From NCBI RefSeq assembly GCF_000719265.1, contig NZ_JOFL01000009.1:158777-222776 (forward strand): a DNA stretch of 64,000 nucleotides, read 5' to 3'. A program made the position numbers and the translations under genes. The DNA is from Streptomyces roseoverticillatus (lineage in GTDB: Bacteria > Actinomycetota > Actinomycetes > Streptomycetales > Streptomycetaceae). The notes under the pieces were generated by a model. That model was given only the letters and a program-made list of their open reading frames with translations. It was not told the DNA's origin and made no database searches. The first letter of the stretch is position 1, and each line of letters begins with the position of its first letter. Below are positions 55,017 through 63,730 of the stretch, one piece after another.

Positions 55017-58000
55017 GTGTCAAGCACAAGGTCCAGCACTTCCTCGTCGAGTACATGGGCCTCTATTGGCCCGACGGCGATGCGGACAAGCTCCGTAAGG
55101 CCGCCAAGGCGTGGCGCAAGTTCGCGGGCGAGGTAGAGAAGGTCCGTACGCCGGTCAACAACCAGGCCACGTCGCTGATCCACAACAACAAGGGTGAGGC
55201 GATCGAGGCTTTCGAGGTCTTCTGGCACCGGTATGCCAAGGGCCCGAAGGACGGCTGGCTGCAGGACCTCGCGGAGTCATCCAAGGAGATGGCGGACGGG
55301 CTGGAAAAGCTCGCCGAAGCCATCGATAAGGCGATGGACGACCTCTGGGAGAAGATCATTGAGGACGTCGTCGTCCTGGGCGCTGCCGTCACTCTGGCCT
55401 TGGCAACCGGTGGTGCCCTCACTCCCGCCGCCGGAGCCGCCGCGACCGCGATCGTGGAGGCCGGTGCAGCGCTCGGCATCGCCGTGTCCACGACCGTGGC
55501 CGAAGTGGCGGGCGTGACGCTGGCCTCGGCGGCCCTCGGCGGCCTGGAGTCCGTCACGGTCAACCTGGCCGTCGCCCAGCCCATCAGGATCGCGCAGGGG
55601 CGGCAGGACGGCATCAACTTCACCGAGGCCGGCAACGCCGCCAACGACGGCATGCTTTACGGCGGCATGTTCGGCGGGATGGGCAGCCTCGCGAAGAACG
55701 CCGGAGCCGCGGGCGGTTTCCGCAACCTCTTCAAGGGCGTCCGCCCCATGGACGTCGAACTCGCCCAGGCCGCCCGCCTCCCCGTCAACATCGACTGCGC
55801 CCTGGACCCCATCGACGTCGCGACCGGCGCCATGCTCCTGCCGGCGACGGACGTGACCCTCCCCGGCGCGCTGCCGCTGGTCGTCGAGCGGACCCACGTC
55901 TCCTCGTACCGGTCGGGCGCCTGGTTCGGCCCGACCTGGGCGTCCACCTTCGACGAGCGCGTCCAGATCGACGGCGACGGCGTCGTCTACGCGGCCGCGG
56001 ACGGTATGCGCCTGGTCTACCCGGTGCCGACGCCCGGCGAGCAGGTCCTTCCGGTGAAGGGCCCGCGCAGGCCCCTGACCTGGGACGGAACGCCCGGCGG
56101 CGTGATGACCATCGCCGACCCGCAGACGGGCATCACCCGCACCTTCGGCGGCCTGGTCCCGACCGAGGAGCCCGGCATCCTCCAGCTGCCGCTGGAGAGC
56201 GTGGAGGACCGCAACGGCGCGCGCATCGACTTCGAGCGCACGGCGACGGGCACGCCGACCGGGATCCGCCACTCGGGCGGCTCCTACGTGGCCGTCGAGA
56301 CGGACGTCATCGGCGAGGCGGGCGCCCGCGTCACGGCCCTGCGCCTCCTCGACGAGCCCCCGTCCCCGTACGAGCCCCCGACCGCCCCCGGCCGCGGCAC
56401 GACCCTCATCCGCTACGGCTACGACGACGCGGGCAACCTCACGGAGGTCACCAACTCCAGCGGCAAGCCCCTGCGCTTCACGTACGACGCCGAGGGCCGA
56501 ATAACCTCCTGGACCGACCGCAACGACACGTCGTACGGCTACACGTACGACGCGTCCGGTCGCGTGGTCCGTACGGAGGGGAGTGACGGTTTTCTCTCGG
56601 GCACGCTGGCGTACGACACCGCGACCCGCACGACTACGGTCACCGACTCCCTCGGCCACGAGCGCACGTACCGCTACAACGCGGACGCCCTGGTCACGGA
56701 GGAGACTGACCCGCTCGGCCACAAGACGCTGACCAAGTGGGACGATCGGGGTGCGGACCGCCTTTCGGTGACGGATCCGCTGGGCCGGACGACGCGTTAC
56801 GAGTACGACGAGGCGGGCAACCTCGCGCAGGTGACCCTGCCGGACGGCTCACAGGGTTCGGCGCTCTACAACGAGTTCCGCAAGCCGGTGGAGGTCACGG
56901 AGCCGGGCGGCGCGACGTGGCGCCACACGTACGACGACCGGGGCAACCTCCTCACGACGACGGACCCGGCGGGCGCGGAGACGCACTACGCCCACGACGA
57001 CCAGGGCCGCCTGGCCGCGGTGACCGACGCCCTCGGCCACACCTCCCGCATCACCTGCGACGCGGCCGGACTCCCGGTGGAGATCACCGACCCCCTGGGC
57101 CACCGGACGACGGTTGTCCGGGACCCCTTCGGCCGGATCGTCGAAGCGGTCGACCCACTGGGCCGGGCCACCCGGACGACGTGGACGACGGAGGGCAAGC
57201 CGTCGCGGCGCGAGTACCCGGACGGGACGAGCGAGACATGGACGTGGGACGGCGAGGGCAACCTCGTCACCCACACGGACCCCGCGGGCAACACCACCCG
57301 TCACGAGGCCGGACACTTCGACCTCCCCACGTCCCGCACGGACCCCGACGGCACGACGTACGCGTTCGCGTATGACACCGAGCTGCGGCTGACGGGAGTG
57401 ACGAACCCGCAGGGGTTGGTGTGGTCGTACGCCTATGACGCGGCGGGTCGGCTCACGTCCGAGATGGACTTCAACGGCCGCACGCTGACGTACGTGCACG
57501 ACGCGGCGGGCGGGCTGACCACCCGCACGAACGGTGCGGGCGAGTCCTTGCACTTCACGCGTGACGCGCTGGGCCGCGTCACGGAGCAGCGCGATGACGC
57601 CGATGCGGTGACGACGTTCTCCTACGACGCCGCGGGCAACCTGGCCGGTGCCGTGAACGCCGACGCGTCGCTCGTCTACGAGCGGGACGTGCTCGGCCGG
57701 GTGCTGACGGAGTCGGTGAACGGGCGTACGGCGAGCTACGCCTACGACGCGCTGGGCCGCCGGGTGAGGCGCGTGACGCCGTCCGGGCTGGCGTCCGAGT
57801 GGACGTACGACGCGGCGGGTCGGCCGGTGGAGCTCAGCGGCGAGGCGGGCGGGCTGACGTTCACCTACGACGCGGCAGGGCGGGAGACGGAACGCCGCCT
57901 GGGCGAGGGCGCGACACTCACGCAGGAGTGGGACGCGGCGGACCGCGTGACGCGCCAGGTAGTGAAGGGCGCGGAACGCCTCCTCCAACACCGCGAGTAC

Positions 58001-59323
58001 GCGTACCGCGAGGACGGCTACCTCACGGAGATCCGCGAACTGACCTCCGGTACGCGCCGCTTCGACCTGGACCCGTCCGGTCGCGTCACGACGGTGCGGG
58101 CGCACGGCTGGACGGAGCGGTACGCGTACGACGGAGCCGGCAACGTCACGAGCGCCACGGCCCCGGCCCACGCGGCTGCCGGCCGACGGGAGTTCGAGGG
58201 CACGCTCATCCGCCGGGCGGGCGGAACGCGCTACGAGCACGACGCGCAGGGCCGCCTGATCAGCAAGACGGCCCGGCTGCTGAACGGTCAGACGCGCGTC
58301 TGGACGTACACGTGGGACGCGGAAGACCGCCTCAGGGAGGCGGTGACGCCGGAGGGGGAGCGCTGGCGGTACGCGTACGACCCGCTGGGCCGCCGCATAT
58401 CGAAGAGCCGCGTGGCAGGCGACGGCGAGGCTGCCGCTGCTGAAGAAACGCTGTTCTCCTGGGACGGCACGAGGCTGGCGGAGCAGACGACAGCCGACGG
58501 CAGGGTCACGACCTGGGACTACGCCCCGGGCACGCACCGCCCCCTGACGCAGACGGACCGCACGCACCTGGTGCGGTCGGCGGGCAAATCCCTGATCGCG
58601 GATTTCGCAGAGGGCGACACCGAACGGGACTTCGGCACCCGTTTCCACGCCATCGTCACGGACGCGGTCGGCACCCCCACGGAACTGATCACGCCCACGG
58701 GCGAACTGGCCTGGCAACACCGCACGACCCTCTGGGGCACCCGCCTCCCGTCCCCACCGTCAGACGGCATCGACTGCCCCCTCCGCTTCCCAGGCCAGTA
58801 CGCGGACTGGGAAACGGGCCTGCACTACAACCTTTTCCGCTACTACGATGTTGAAGCCCATCGTTATGTGACTCCGGACCCATTGGGCTTGGAGCCGGCA
58901 GGCAACCACTATGGCTATGTCGTCAACCCCTATGTCTGGGCCGATCCTCTGGGCTTGGCGCCTCAGGGATGCAAGGTTGTTCAGCAGTCACACAAGTACT
59001 CACCCAGCAGGAATGCATCATTCCGGGAGGCGAAGCGGGACTTGGGGATCCCGATGTCGCAGCAGCCAGACGAACTGCAAATGGTGCCCATGACTGGTCG
59101 TTCTGGTCGGCAGATCATGGATGATAATGGGAATCCTGTGATGACGCGTGAGTACATATACACCCGCAATGACGGTAGTCGTGTCATTATTCAGGATCAC
59201 TCGGCCGGTCATAAGTACGGGGAGGGGGGAGTGGGCGATCAAGAGCGTCATCTCAATGTGAGACCGATCGACAACCCTCGGACCGGCAAGGTGCCTGGCA
59301 CTGCGCAACACTATGAGTACTAA
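55013..59323 (+). CDS. RHS-repeat polymorphic toxin with HNH/Endo VII-like tip
   Basis: A 1436-residue polymorphic toxin. The N-terminus (1-110) is helical (FAGEVEKVRTPVNNQATSLI, FEVFWHRYAKGPKDGWLQDL) and WXG-like. A hydrophobic Ala/Gly-rich stretch follows (about 118-185). At about 262 comes a DUF6531 start (NIDCALDPIDVATGAMLLPA). Many YD/RHS repeats (YDAAGRLTS, DPLGRTTRYEYDEAGN) form the shell, ending LHYNLFRYYDVEAHRYVTPD and DPLGL (about 1288 and 1306). The tip (about 1312-1436) has SRNASFREAKRDLGIPMSQQ, MTREYIYTRNDGSRVIIQDH, HSAGHKYGEGG and RHLNVRP, an HNH/Endo VII-like nuclease pattern. DNA composition becomes less GC-rich from about 58850. GTG 55013 overlaps the WXG stop. Confidence 0.92.
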   Translation: MSVKHKVQHFLVEYMGLYWPDGDADKLRKAAKAWRKFAGEVEKVRTPVNNQATSLIHNNKGEAIEAFEVFWHRYAKGPKDGWLQDLAESSKEMADGLEKLAEAIDKAMDDLWEKIIEDVVVLGAAVTLALATGGALTPAAGAAATAIVEAGAALGIAVSTTVAEVAGVTLASAALGGLESVTVNLAVAQPIRIAQGRQDGINFTEAGNAANDGMLYGGMFGGMGSLAKNAGAAGGFRNLFKGVRPMDVELAQAARLPVNIDCALDPIDVATGAMLLPATDVTLPGALPLVVERTHVSSYRSGAWFGPTWASTFDERVQIDGDGVVYAAADGMRLVYPVPTPGEQVLPVKGPRRPLTWDGTPGGVMTIADPQTGITRTFGGLVPTEEPGILQLPLESVEDRNGARIDFERTATGTPTGIRHSGGSYVAVETDVIGEAGARVTALRLLDEPPSPYEPPTAPGRGTTLIRYGYDDAGNLTEVTNSSGKPLRFTYDAEGRITSWTDRNDTSYGYTYDASGRVVRTEGSDGFLSGTLAYDTATRTTTVTDSLGHERTYRYNADALVTEETDPLGHKTLTKWDDRGADRLSVTDPLGRTTRYEYDEAGNLAQVTLPDGSQGSALYNEFRKPVEVTEPGGATWRHTYDDRGNLLTTTDPAGAETHYAHDDQGRLAAVTDALGHTSRITCDAAGLPVEITDPLGHRTTVVRDPFGRIVEAVDPLGRATRTTWTTEGKPSRREYPDGTSETWTWDGEGNLVTHTDPAGNTTRHEAGHFDLPTSRTDPDGTTYAFAYDTELRLTGVTNPQGLVWSYAYDAAGRLTSEMDFNGRTLTYVHDAAGGLTTRTNGAGESLHFTRDALGRVTEQRDDADAVTTFSYDAAGNLAGAVNADASLVYERDVLGRVLTESVNGRTASYAYDALGRRVRRVTPSGLASEWTYDAAGRPVELSGEAGGLTFTYDAAGRETERRLGEGATLTQEWDAADRVTRQVVKGAERLLQHREYAYREDGYLTEIRELTSGTRRFDLDPSGRVTTVRAHGWTERYAYDGAGNVTSATAPAHAAAGRREFEGTLIRRAGGTRYEHDAQGRLISKTARLLNGQTRVWTYTWDAEDRLREAVTPEGERWRYAYDPLGRRISKSRVAGDGEAAAAEETLFSWDGTRLAEQTTADGRVTTWDYAPGTHRPLTQTDRTHLVRSAGKSLIADFAEGDTERDFGTRFHAIVTDAVGTPTELITPTGELAWQHRTTLWGTRLPSPPSDGIDCPLRFPGQYADWETGLHYNLFRYYDVEAHRYVTPDPLGLEPAGNHYGYVVNPYVWADPLGLAPQGCKVVQQSHKYSPSRNASFREAKRDLGIPMSQQPDELQMVPMTGRSGRQIMDDNGNPVMTREYIYTRNDGSRVIIQDHSAGHKYGEGGVGDQERHLNVRPIDNPRTGKVPGTAQHYEY

Positions 59324-59339
59324 TGAAGGTGATCTATCG

Positions 59340-59738
59340 ATGTGGGCTGAGCTACTGACGAACCCAGCCGGAATCACCAGCATTTATGGGGGATCCCTGC
59401 CTCCGCTCCAGGGGGTTCATATCCATGAAGTTTCTCTGAATCGAGAAGGGCCGACTCTTAAAGTGCGGTTCGATCTTTCTGAGTACCCTGAGCGGGCGCC
59501 AAGGAAGTGGGTGTCTCAGGGGTTCAATACCGTTCAGATCGAGCTTTGCCTGTCGGGAGTCCGTGATGTCGCCTTGACTGGTTTTGGGACTGACCCGATT
59601 GCGGATATCATCTTGACGCGCACCAATTCCATCGAAATGGAATTGGTGTCCGCTCAGGCTCGAATTAAAGCAACCGCGGATTCCGTGTTCATCTCGAACA
59701 TCTCCGCGTATCTTGATGATCGTGAGGGAGGGTCCTGA
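59340..59738 (+). CDS. Imm50-like immunity protein
   Basis: Probable immunity protein of the RHS toxin, 132 residues: MWAELLTNPAGITSIYGGSL, PPLQGVHIHEVSLNREGPTL, LSEYPERAPRKWVSQGFNTV and VQIELCLSGVRDVALTGFG. This order resembles the Imm50 family, from memory. I start at ATG 59340, because AAGGTGA lies seven bases upstream; ATG 59313 inside the RHS end is the alternative. It is the first gene after the toxin tip and has the same lower GC, as expected for a matched cassette. Confidence 0.75.
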   Translation: MWAELLTNPAGITSIYGGSLPPLQGVHIHEVSLNREGPTLKVRFDLSEYPERAPRKWVSQGFNTVQIELCLSGVRDVALTGFGTDPIADIILTRTNSIEMELVSAQARIKATADSVFISNISAYLDDREGGS

Positions 59739-59765
59739 AAGGGCTGATCGAATGCGAAGATCTCG

Positions 59766-60137
59766 ATGAATGGCGTTGGTGAAGGTGGCATGGACTGGCT
59801 CTCCGTCGAAGAGGAGTGTGTCCTTGTTAATGCCAAGGAGATGTCGCCTCTCTGGTCCGTGCTGGCTGACTGGACTGATAGCGAAGACGAAGCCGAGTGG
59901 TCGGCTGTTATCCCTGTTTTCGCTGAGATCATCGGTCGGTGGGAGCGCTCCGGGTACGTCGAGGTGTACCGAGGTGAGGAGTGGCCGGCGCATCAGGGTG
60001 GGGAGAGGCTGACCGGGGACGTGCTTGAGGAGACGCTTCGCCGACCGTCCACCTGGGAGTATCGGGAACGCCCTCCGGTGATCGGGTTGCTGGCGGTGCC
60101 CGGAAGCTCCGTGCTGTATTCCCCGCCATCGGATTGA
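59766..60137 (+). CDS. Small acidic protein in the immunity array
   Basis: A 123-residue acidic protein: MDWLSVEEECVLVNAKEMSP, WSVLADWTDSEDEAEWSAVI, FAEIIGRWERSGYVEVYRGE. The helix-rich pattern, size and place after an immunity gene suggest another immunity protein, but I do not recognise the family. ATG 59766 or ATG 59790 (GAAGG close by) may be the start. The TGA overlaps the next gene's ATG. Confidence 0.6.
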   Translation: MNGVGEGGMDWLSVEEECVLVNAKEMSPLWSVLADWTDSEDEAEWSAVIPVFAEIIGRWERSGYVEVYRGEEWPAHQGGERLTGDVLEETLRRPSTWEYRERPPVIGLLAVPGSSVLYSPPSD

Positions 60138-61402
60138 TGTCCGTGAATCCCGATGAGTATCCGGAGATCAAGTCCTGGGTCGACAGTTACACAGGCGACT
60201 TGGACTCCGTCGACTTCTTCAATCAGCACTGCGCGGTGGGCACGTGGTTGGCCTTCGTTCACCTGATGAACCCAGAGTTCGTCGAGGTGCGGGGGTGCGT
60301 GTTGCGGAAGCGTTCGTACACGCCCGGGAACTTTGACGACTGGTACCGCCAGCTGAATGGTGACGTCCGCAGCATCGAAGCCCTCCTCAACCGCTTCGTG
60401 GTCGGGTACGAGATCGGCTGCGGTGACACCGCCGAGGAAGAAGAGGCGCTCGGGGACATTGCCCGGGCGGTGGCTCGGTCCTGGGAGGCGGCGCTTGGGC
60501 GGGCCTTTCCGCAGAGGCGGTTTGATGTGCGGGTTCTGGATACCGACGATGGGCCGACCGTTGTGTTCGGCCAGGTGCCGTCTGCTCCTGCGGCCCTTCA
60601 GGAGCCGTGGCTGCGTGTGGTCTCCCGGGACACCATCGCCAGGGAAGTCGACCTCTTGCCTGCGTCGTCCGGGATGACGTTCGTCGCGCGGCTGGACGGG
60701 GCCGCGATGGCCGACGGTGACGGGATCTTCGAGCAGTTCTGGGAGCGGTTCAGGTTTCCCGACTACTTCGGCTGGAACTGGAACGCGCTCTCCGACTGCC
60801 TGCGGGATCTCAACTGGCTGCCTGCCGACCGGTACCTCGTCGTGATCGAGAACTCGGCGCAGTTGCTCTCAGCGAGCCCGGAGGACAGGGCTGCATTCTT
60901 CGCTTTGCTGAAGCAGGTGGCGGAGCACTGGCGCAGCCCGCACCACAAGCCCCGAGGCGTCGGGATTCCGTTCACCGTGCTGCTCGTTTGCGAGCCCGGC
61001 GAGGCGGGTGCGGACCTCCTCGGTCCGGGGGAGATTCCTGACGTGTTTGTCTACCCTGTGGAGTTTCTCCGAGCGGTCGAGAGCGGTCTCGTAGGGCTCG
61101 AACCGTGGTGGCTGCTGGAAGGTGACGCGTTGCGGGCGCGGGCCGTGGGGCTTCTGGAGCGGTTCCCCGAGCGGCGCCTGCTGCCGTTCGCACGGCGTGA
61201 GGACAACGACGACGTCGCCTGCTGGGACCTGGACAGCGGGGCGGTGCGGGTCGTTCATGACTTCGCCACGCCCGGACGGGAGAATCGGCAGGAATTCGCT
61301 ACGTTCTACGACTGGCTACGAGCTGCGTTGGAAGACTTTATTGAGTTTGCGGGGGCAGACAGTCCCAGGGCTACCACGCCCGCGGCGTATGGCGGGGCGT
61401 GA
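60137..61402 (+). CDS. Composite polyimmunity protein: barstar-like plus SMI1-like parts
   Basis: A 421-residue protein with at least three parts. Residues 1-130 (YPEIKSWVDSYTGDLDSVDF, YTPGNFDDWYRQLNGDVRSI) belong to a domain I cannot name. A barstar-like domain follows (about 180-290: FVARLDGAAMADGDGIFEQF, WERFRFPDYFGWNWNALSDC, LRDLNWLPADRYLVVIENSA). The C-terminus (about 320-405: LLERFPERRLLPFARREDND, VACWDLDSGAVRVVHDFATP, ATFYDWLRAALEDFIEF) resembles the last half of SMI1/KNR4 (SUKH) immunity domains. Such composites protect against several unrelated effectors. Start ATG 60137. Its 3' end overlaps the next minus-strand gene by 32 bases. Confidence 0.75.
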   Translation: MSVNPDEYPEIKSWVDSYTGDLDSVDFFNQHCAVGTWLAFVHLMNPEFVEVRGCVLRKRSYTPGNFDDWYRQLNGDVRSIEALLNRFVVGYEIGCGDTAEEEEALGDIARAVARSWEAALGRAFPQRRFDVRVLDTDDGPTVVFGQVPSAPAALQEPWLRVVSRDTIAREVDLLPASSGMTFVARLDGAAMADGDGIFEQFWERFRFPDYFGWNWNALSDCLRDLNWLPADRYLVVIENSAQLLSASPEDRAAFFALLKQVAEHWRSPHHKPRGVGIPFTVLLVCEPGEAGADLLGPGEIPDVFVYPVEFLRAVESGLVGLEPWWLLEGDALRARAVGLLERFPERRLLPFARREDNDDVACWDLDSGAVRVVHDFATPGRENRQEFATFYDWLRAALEDFIEFAGADSPRATTPAAYGGA

Positions 61403-61970
61403 CGCGGCCGGACTGTTCTGACGCGGCGCTCCGGAACGCTTCCATCAGGGGGCTTCCCGGGTACTCGTCGAACCACGGGTACTTCCGGCGGTAGTAGCAG
61501 GACCAGTAGCTCACCGCGCGCCGTTGAGTGCGGGCGAAGAACGCAGGGTTCTGTGTGATGAAGTCGCCGTAGAGCCTGCGCTGGGCCGAGTGGGGGACGG
61601 TGAGACCGGGGAGGCCTCGGGAGATCGACTCCAGGATCTCCACCACGTATTCGCCGGAGAGCTGGACGACGAATGGGACTACCCAGGGTTTATCGCACCT
61701 CGTGATCTGTTCGAGGTGGTCCTGCCGGACCCTGCCGTCGTGGTGCCGGGTGTACAGGCAGTGCAGAATCGTCTGCTGTGTTGCCGTCAGGGCCCGTACT
61801 GACTCTGCGGGCGGCGCGCCGTTGTAGATCCGGGACGGGATGGTGAGGGATTCACCCTCCACCTTGACGTGGAAGGGCGGCATCGGCGAAAAAGTGGCAT
61901 CTGGCATGACTGCCACTACACGCTCTACGTCGCCCCCAAGGGCGCGCGGAAACGCTGATGAAAGCTGCAC
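61371..61970 (-). CDS. Conserved hypothetical protein (199 aa)
   Basis: A 199-residue protein of unknown function: VEGESLTIPSRIYNGAPPAE, VRALTATQQTILHCLYTRHH, DGRVRQDHLEQITRCDKPWV, VPFVVQLSGEYVVEILESIS and AFFARTQRRAVSYWSCYYRR. The whole looks soluble and alpha/beta. ATG 61970 begins in a low-similarity N-terminus; GTG/ATG codons further in may be the true start. It converges on the polyimmunity gene and shares its 3' end. Confidence 0.65.
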   Translation of the reverse strand: MQLSSAFPRALGGDVERVVAVMPDATFSPMPPFHVKVEGESLTIPSRIYNGAPPAESVRALTATQQTILHCLYTRHHDGRVRQDHLEQITRCDKPWVVPFVVQLSGEYVVEILESISRGLPGLTVPHSAQRRLYGDFITQNPAFFARTQRRAVSYWSCYYRRKYPWFDEYPGSPLMEAFRSAASEQSGRVTPRHTPRAW

Positions 61971-61983
61971 GGGCGGCGCTTCT

Positions 61984-62274
61984 TCAGTGGCGAATCAGCA
62001 GGAGCAACGTGCTCAGGGCCAGCATCACGAGGCCCGCGAAGGTGAAGCCCACGCCCCTGAAGCGGAAGTTGGTCGTGGTGAGGCTGCTGGTGGTGACCGA
62101 CGGCATGGTCAGGCTGTTGGAGCCGGTGAGGCGGCGGTAGATCCGTTCGGATCTCGCGCGGGCTATGGCCGCGTGTGAGTCGGCGGCGCCGCCGATGTTG
62201 AAAACGAGACGCAGGCCGAAGACGATCGTGGCCAGGCCGCCTATTGCGAACAGGATGGGGATTGCTATGCGCAT
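61984..62274 (-). CDS. Small two-helix membrane protein
   Basis: A 96-residue protein with two membrane helices (AIPILFAIGGLATIVFGLRL, and FTFAGLVMLALSTLLLLIRH) around a 45-residue loop rich in Ser/Thr (SNSLTMPSVTTSSLTTTNFR). No family recognised. It starts 14 bases from the gene at 61970 on the same strand, so they may be co-transcribed. Confidence 0.6.
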   Translation of the reverse strand: MRIAIPILFAIGGLATIVFGLRLVFNIGGAADSHAAIARARSERIYRRLTGSNSLTMPSVTTSSLTTTNFRFRGVGFTFAGLVMLALSTLLLLIRH

Positions 62275-62451
62275 GATGCCTCATCGTATCGGCGTGACAC
62301 GTGGGGGTCCGACTCCCGCAGCTCCTGTCTGCGGCTGCGGTTTAGTTCGTCCGGAATTTGGTCGTTTACTTCATCTGTCGGCCTGGCCACTGCATGACCC
62401 TTGTGGCCGGATGGCCCTGGCACACTCCCTCGCTCAGAAGAGAGGCCGACT

Positions 62452-62943
62452 ATGCGCAAGTCCCGAGCAGTACTCGGCATTGCCGCCGGGCTGGGTGCCG
62501 TCGCGTTCACTCTGGGGACCGGGGCAGGGGCCCAGGCCCAAGCACCGCACCCCCTCACCGGGCCCGCCGCCGGCAAAGCTGTGGTCGACGTCAGATCCGG
62601 CGCCGAGCTGCCCGGCATCAGGTCATCCGTCAGACCCGCCGCCGACACCGTCTACCGCACCCCCGCGTTTACCAACAACCTCGGCAACCAGTGCCTCGAC
62701 GGAGACCGGACCACGATCCCCAACAACGGCGCCAAGGTGCAGCTCTGGGGTTGCAACAGCTGGGACAACCAGAGCTGGTACTGGACGCCCGTTCCCAACC
62801 AGCCCGTCGGCCACTACACCATCCAGAACGGCTACCGCTCGCAGTGCCTCGACGGCGACCTCAACACCATCCCCAACAACGGTGCCAAGGTGCAGCTCTG
62901 GGCCTGCAACGGGTGGAACAACCAGAAATGGGTCTTCCGCTAG
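62452..62943 (+). CDS. Secreted ricin-type (beta-trefoil) lectin-like protein
   Basis: A 163-residue exported protein. The signal peptide is MRKSRAVLGIAAGLGAVAFT with a GAGAQAQ cleavage region. After a linker, two trefoil repeats follow: NQCLDGDRTTIPNNGAKVQL...NQSWYW and SQCLDGDLNTIPNNGAKVQL...NQKWVF, each with the Cys-Leu-Asp and QxW carbohydrate-fold signature. Only two of the usual three repeats are present. Start ATG 62452, with AGAGG upstream. A carbohydrate-binding role at the cell surface is inferred. Confidence 0.82.
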   Translation: MRKSRAVLGIAAGLGAVAFTLGTGAGAQAQAPHPLTGPAAGKAVVDVRSGAELPGIRSSVRPAADTVYRTPAFTNNLGNQCLDGDRTTIPNNGAKVQLWGCNSWDNQSWYWTPVPNQPVGHYTIQNGYRSQCLDGDLNTIPNNGAKVQLWACNGWNNQKWVFR

Positions 62944-62944
62944 G

Positions 62945-62975
62945 CCCCACTCCCTGTAGCCCCCACTCCCTGTAG
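62945..62975 (+). repeat. 16-bp tandem repeat
   Basis: CCCCACTCCCTGTAG occurs twice (62945-62959 and 62961-62975), one base apart, directly after the lectin stop. Confidence 0.8.
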
Positions 62976-63126
62976 CCCCCACCGGGCCCCGCTCCGTGCG
63001 CTGCCGGTTCCTGTGCGCGCCCCGGCAGCGCACCCCGCTCCCCTCACTCGTCTCCCCAGTCAGCATGCCTCCCCCTGGAGTCGTCCGGCCTTCCGCCCGG
63101 CCCCGGTGAGTGGGAAACTGCCGCGT

Positions 63127-63696
63127 ATGCGGGCATTGGGGCGCCTACGGGGACGATCGGTGCTGTGTGCAGCTGGTGCAGTGGTGCTCATGGGCGCCGC
63201 GGCCGTGGGGCTCGCCGGCTGCCGTCAGGAAGGGCCCGGCGGGCTGGACTCGGTCGTCGTCGCCGTGAACGCCGGCAAGCGGGCCACCGCTCGCCTGGAG
63301 CACGACGGCTATCCCGTTCAGTGGCTGACCTGCACGGGCAAGGCCGAGGACCCCGGCGTCACGGAGAAGGGCGGGGCGCGCCCGGTCACCGCCGTGGGTG
63401 TCGACTGCGACGGCCGCACCACCGGCGGCCAGAAGATCATCGTCTACGGGCGGGTGACCGGCCTGTACGACGACTCCTGTGTGCAGGGGAAGCTGACCGC
63501 GAAGGTCGACGGGAAGACGGTCTTCACCGCGAGCGTTCTCGGTGACTGCTCCGGGAGCGGGATCACGAACGGCGGCGGCAACGGCGACAAGCCCACCAGC
63601 AACGGCGACAAGCCCACCAGTAACAACGGCAACAGCGGCAACAACGGCGGCAAGGGCGACAAACACTGGCAGGGCGGGCACCCACAGTCCAAGTAG
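63127..63696 (+). CDS. Lipoprotein, function unknown
   Basis: A 189-residue predicted lipoprotein. The N-terminus is basic (MRALGRLRGRSVL) with a hydrophobic segment and the lipobox GLAGC (Cys about 36). The mature domain (VVVAVNAGKRATARLEHDGY, PVQWLTCTGKAEDPG, KIIVYGRVTGLYDDSCVQGK) has three further Cys, and the C-terminus is a Gly/Asn/Lys-rich repeat tail (NGDKPTSNGDKPTSNN). Start ATG 63127. The family is not recognised. Confidence 0.75.
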   Translation: MRALGRLRGRSVLCAAGAVVLMGAAAVGLAGCRQEGPGGLDSVVVAVNAGKRATARLEHDGYPVQWLTCTGKAEDPGVTEKGGARPVTAVGVDCDGRTTGGQKIIVYGRVTGLYDDSCVQGKLTAKVDGKTVFTASVLGDCSGSGITNGGGNGDKPTSNGDKPTSNNGNSGNNGGKGDKHWQGGHPQSK

Positions 63697-63730
63697 GAAG
63701 CCGTCCAGCACCCCCGCTTACCCTTGGTCC

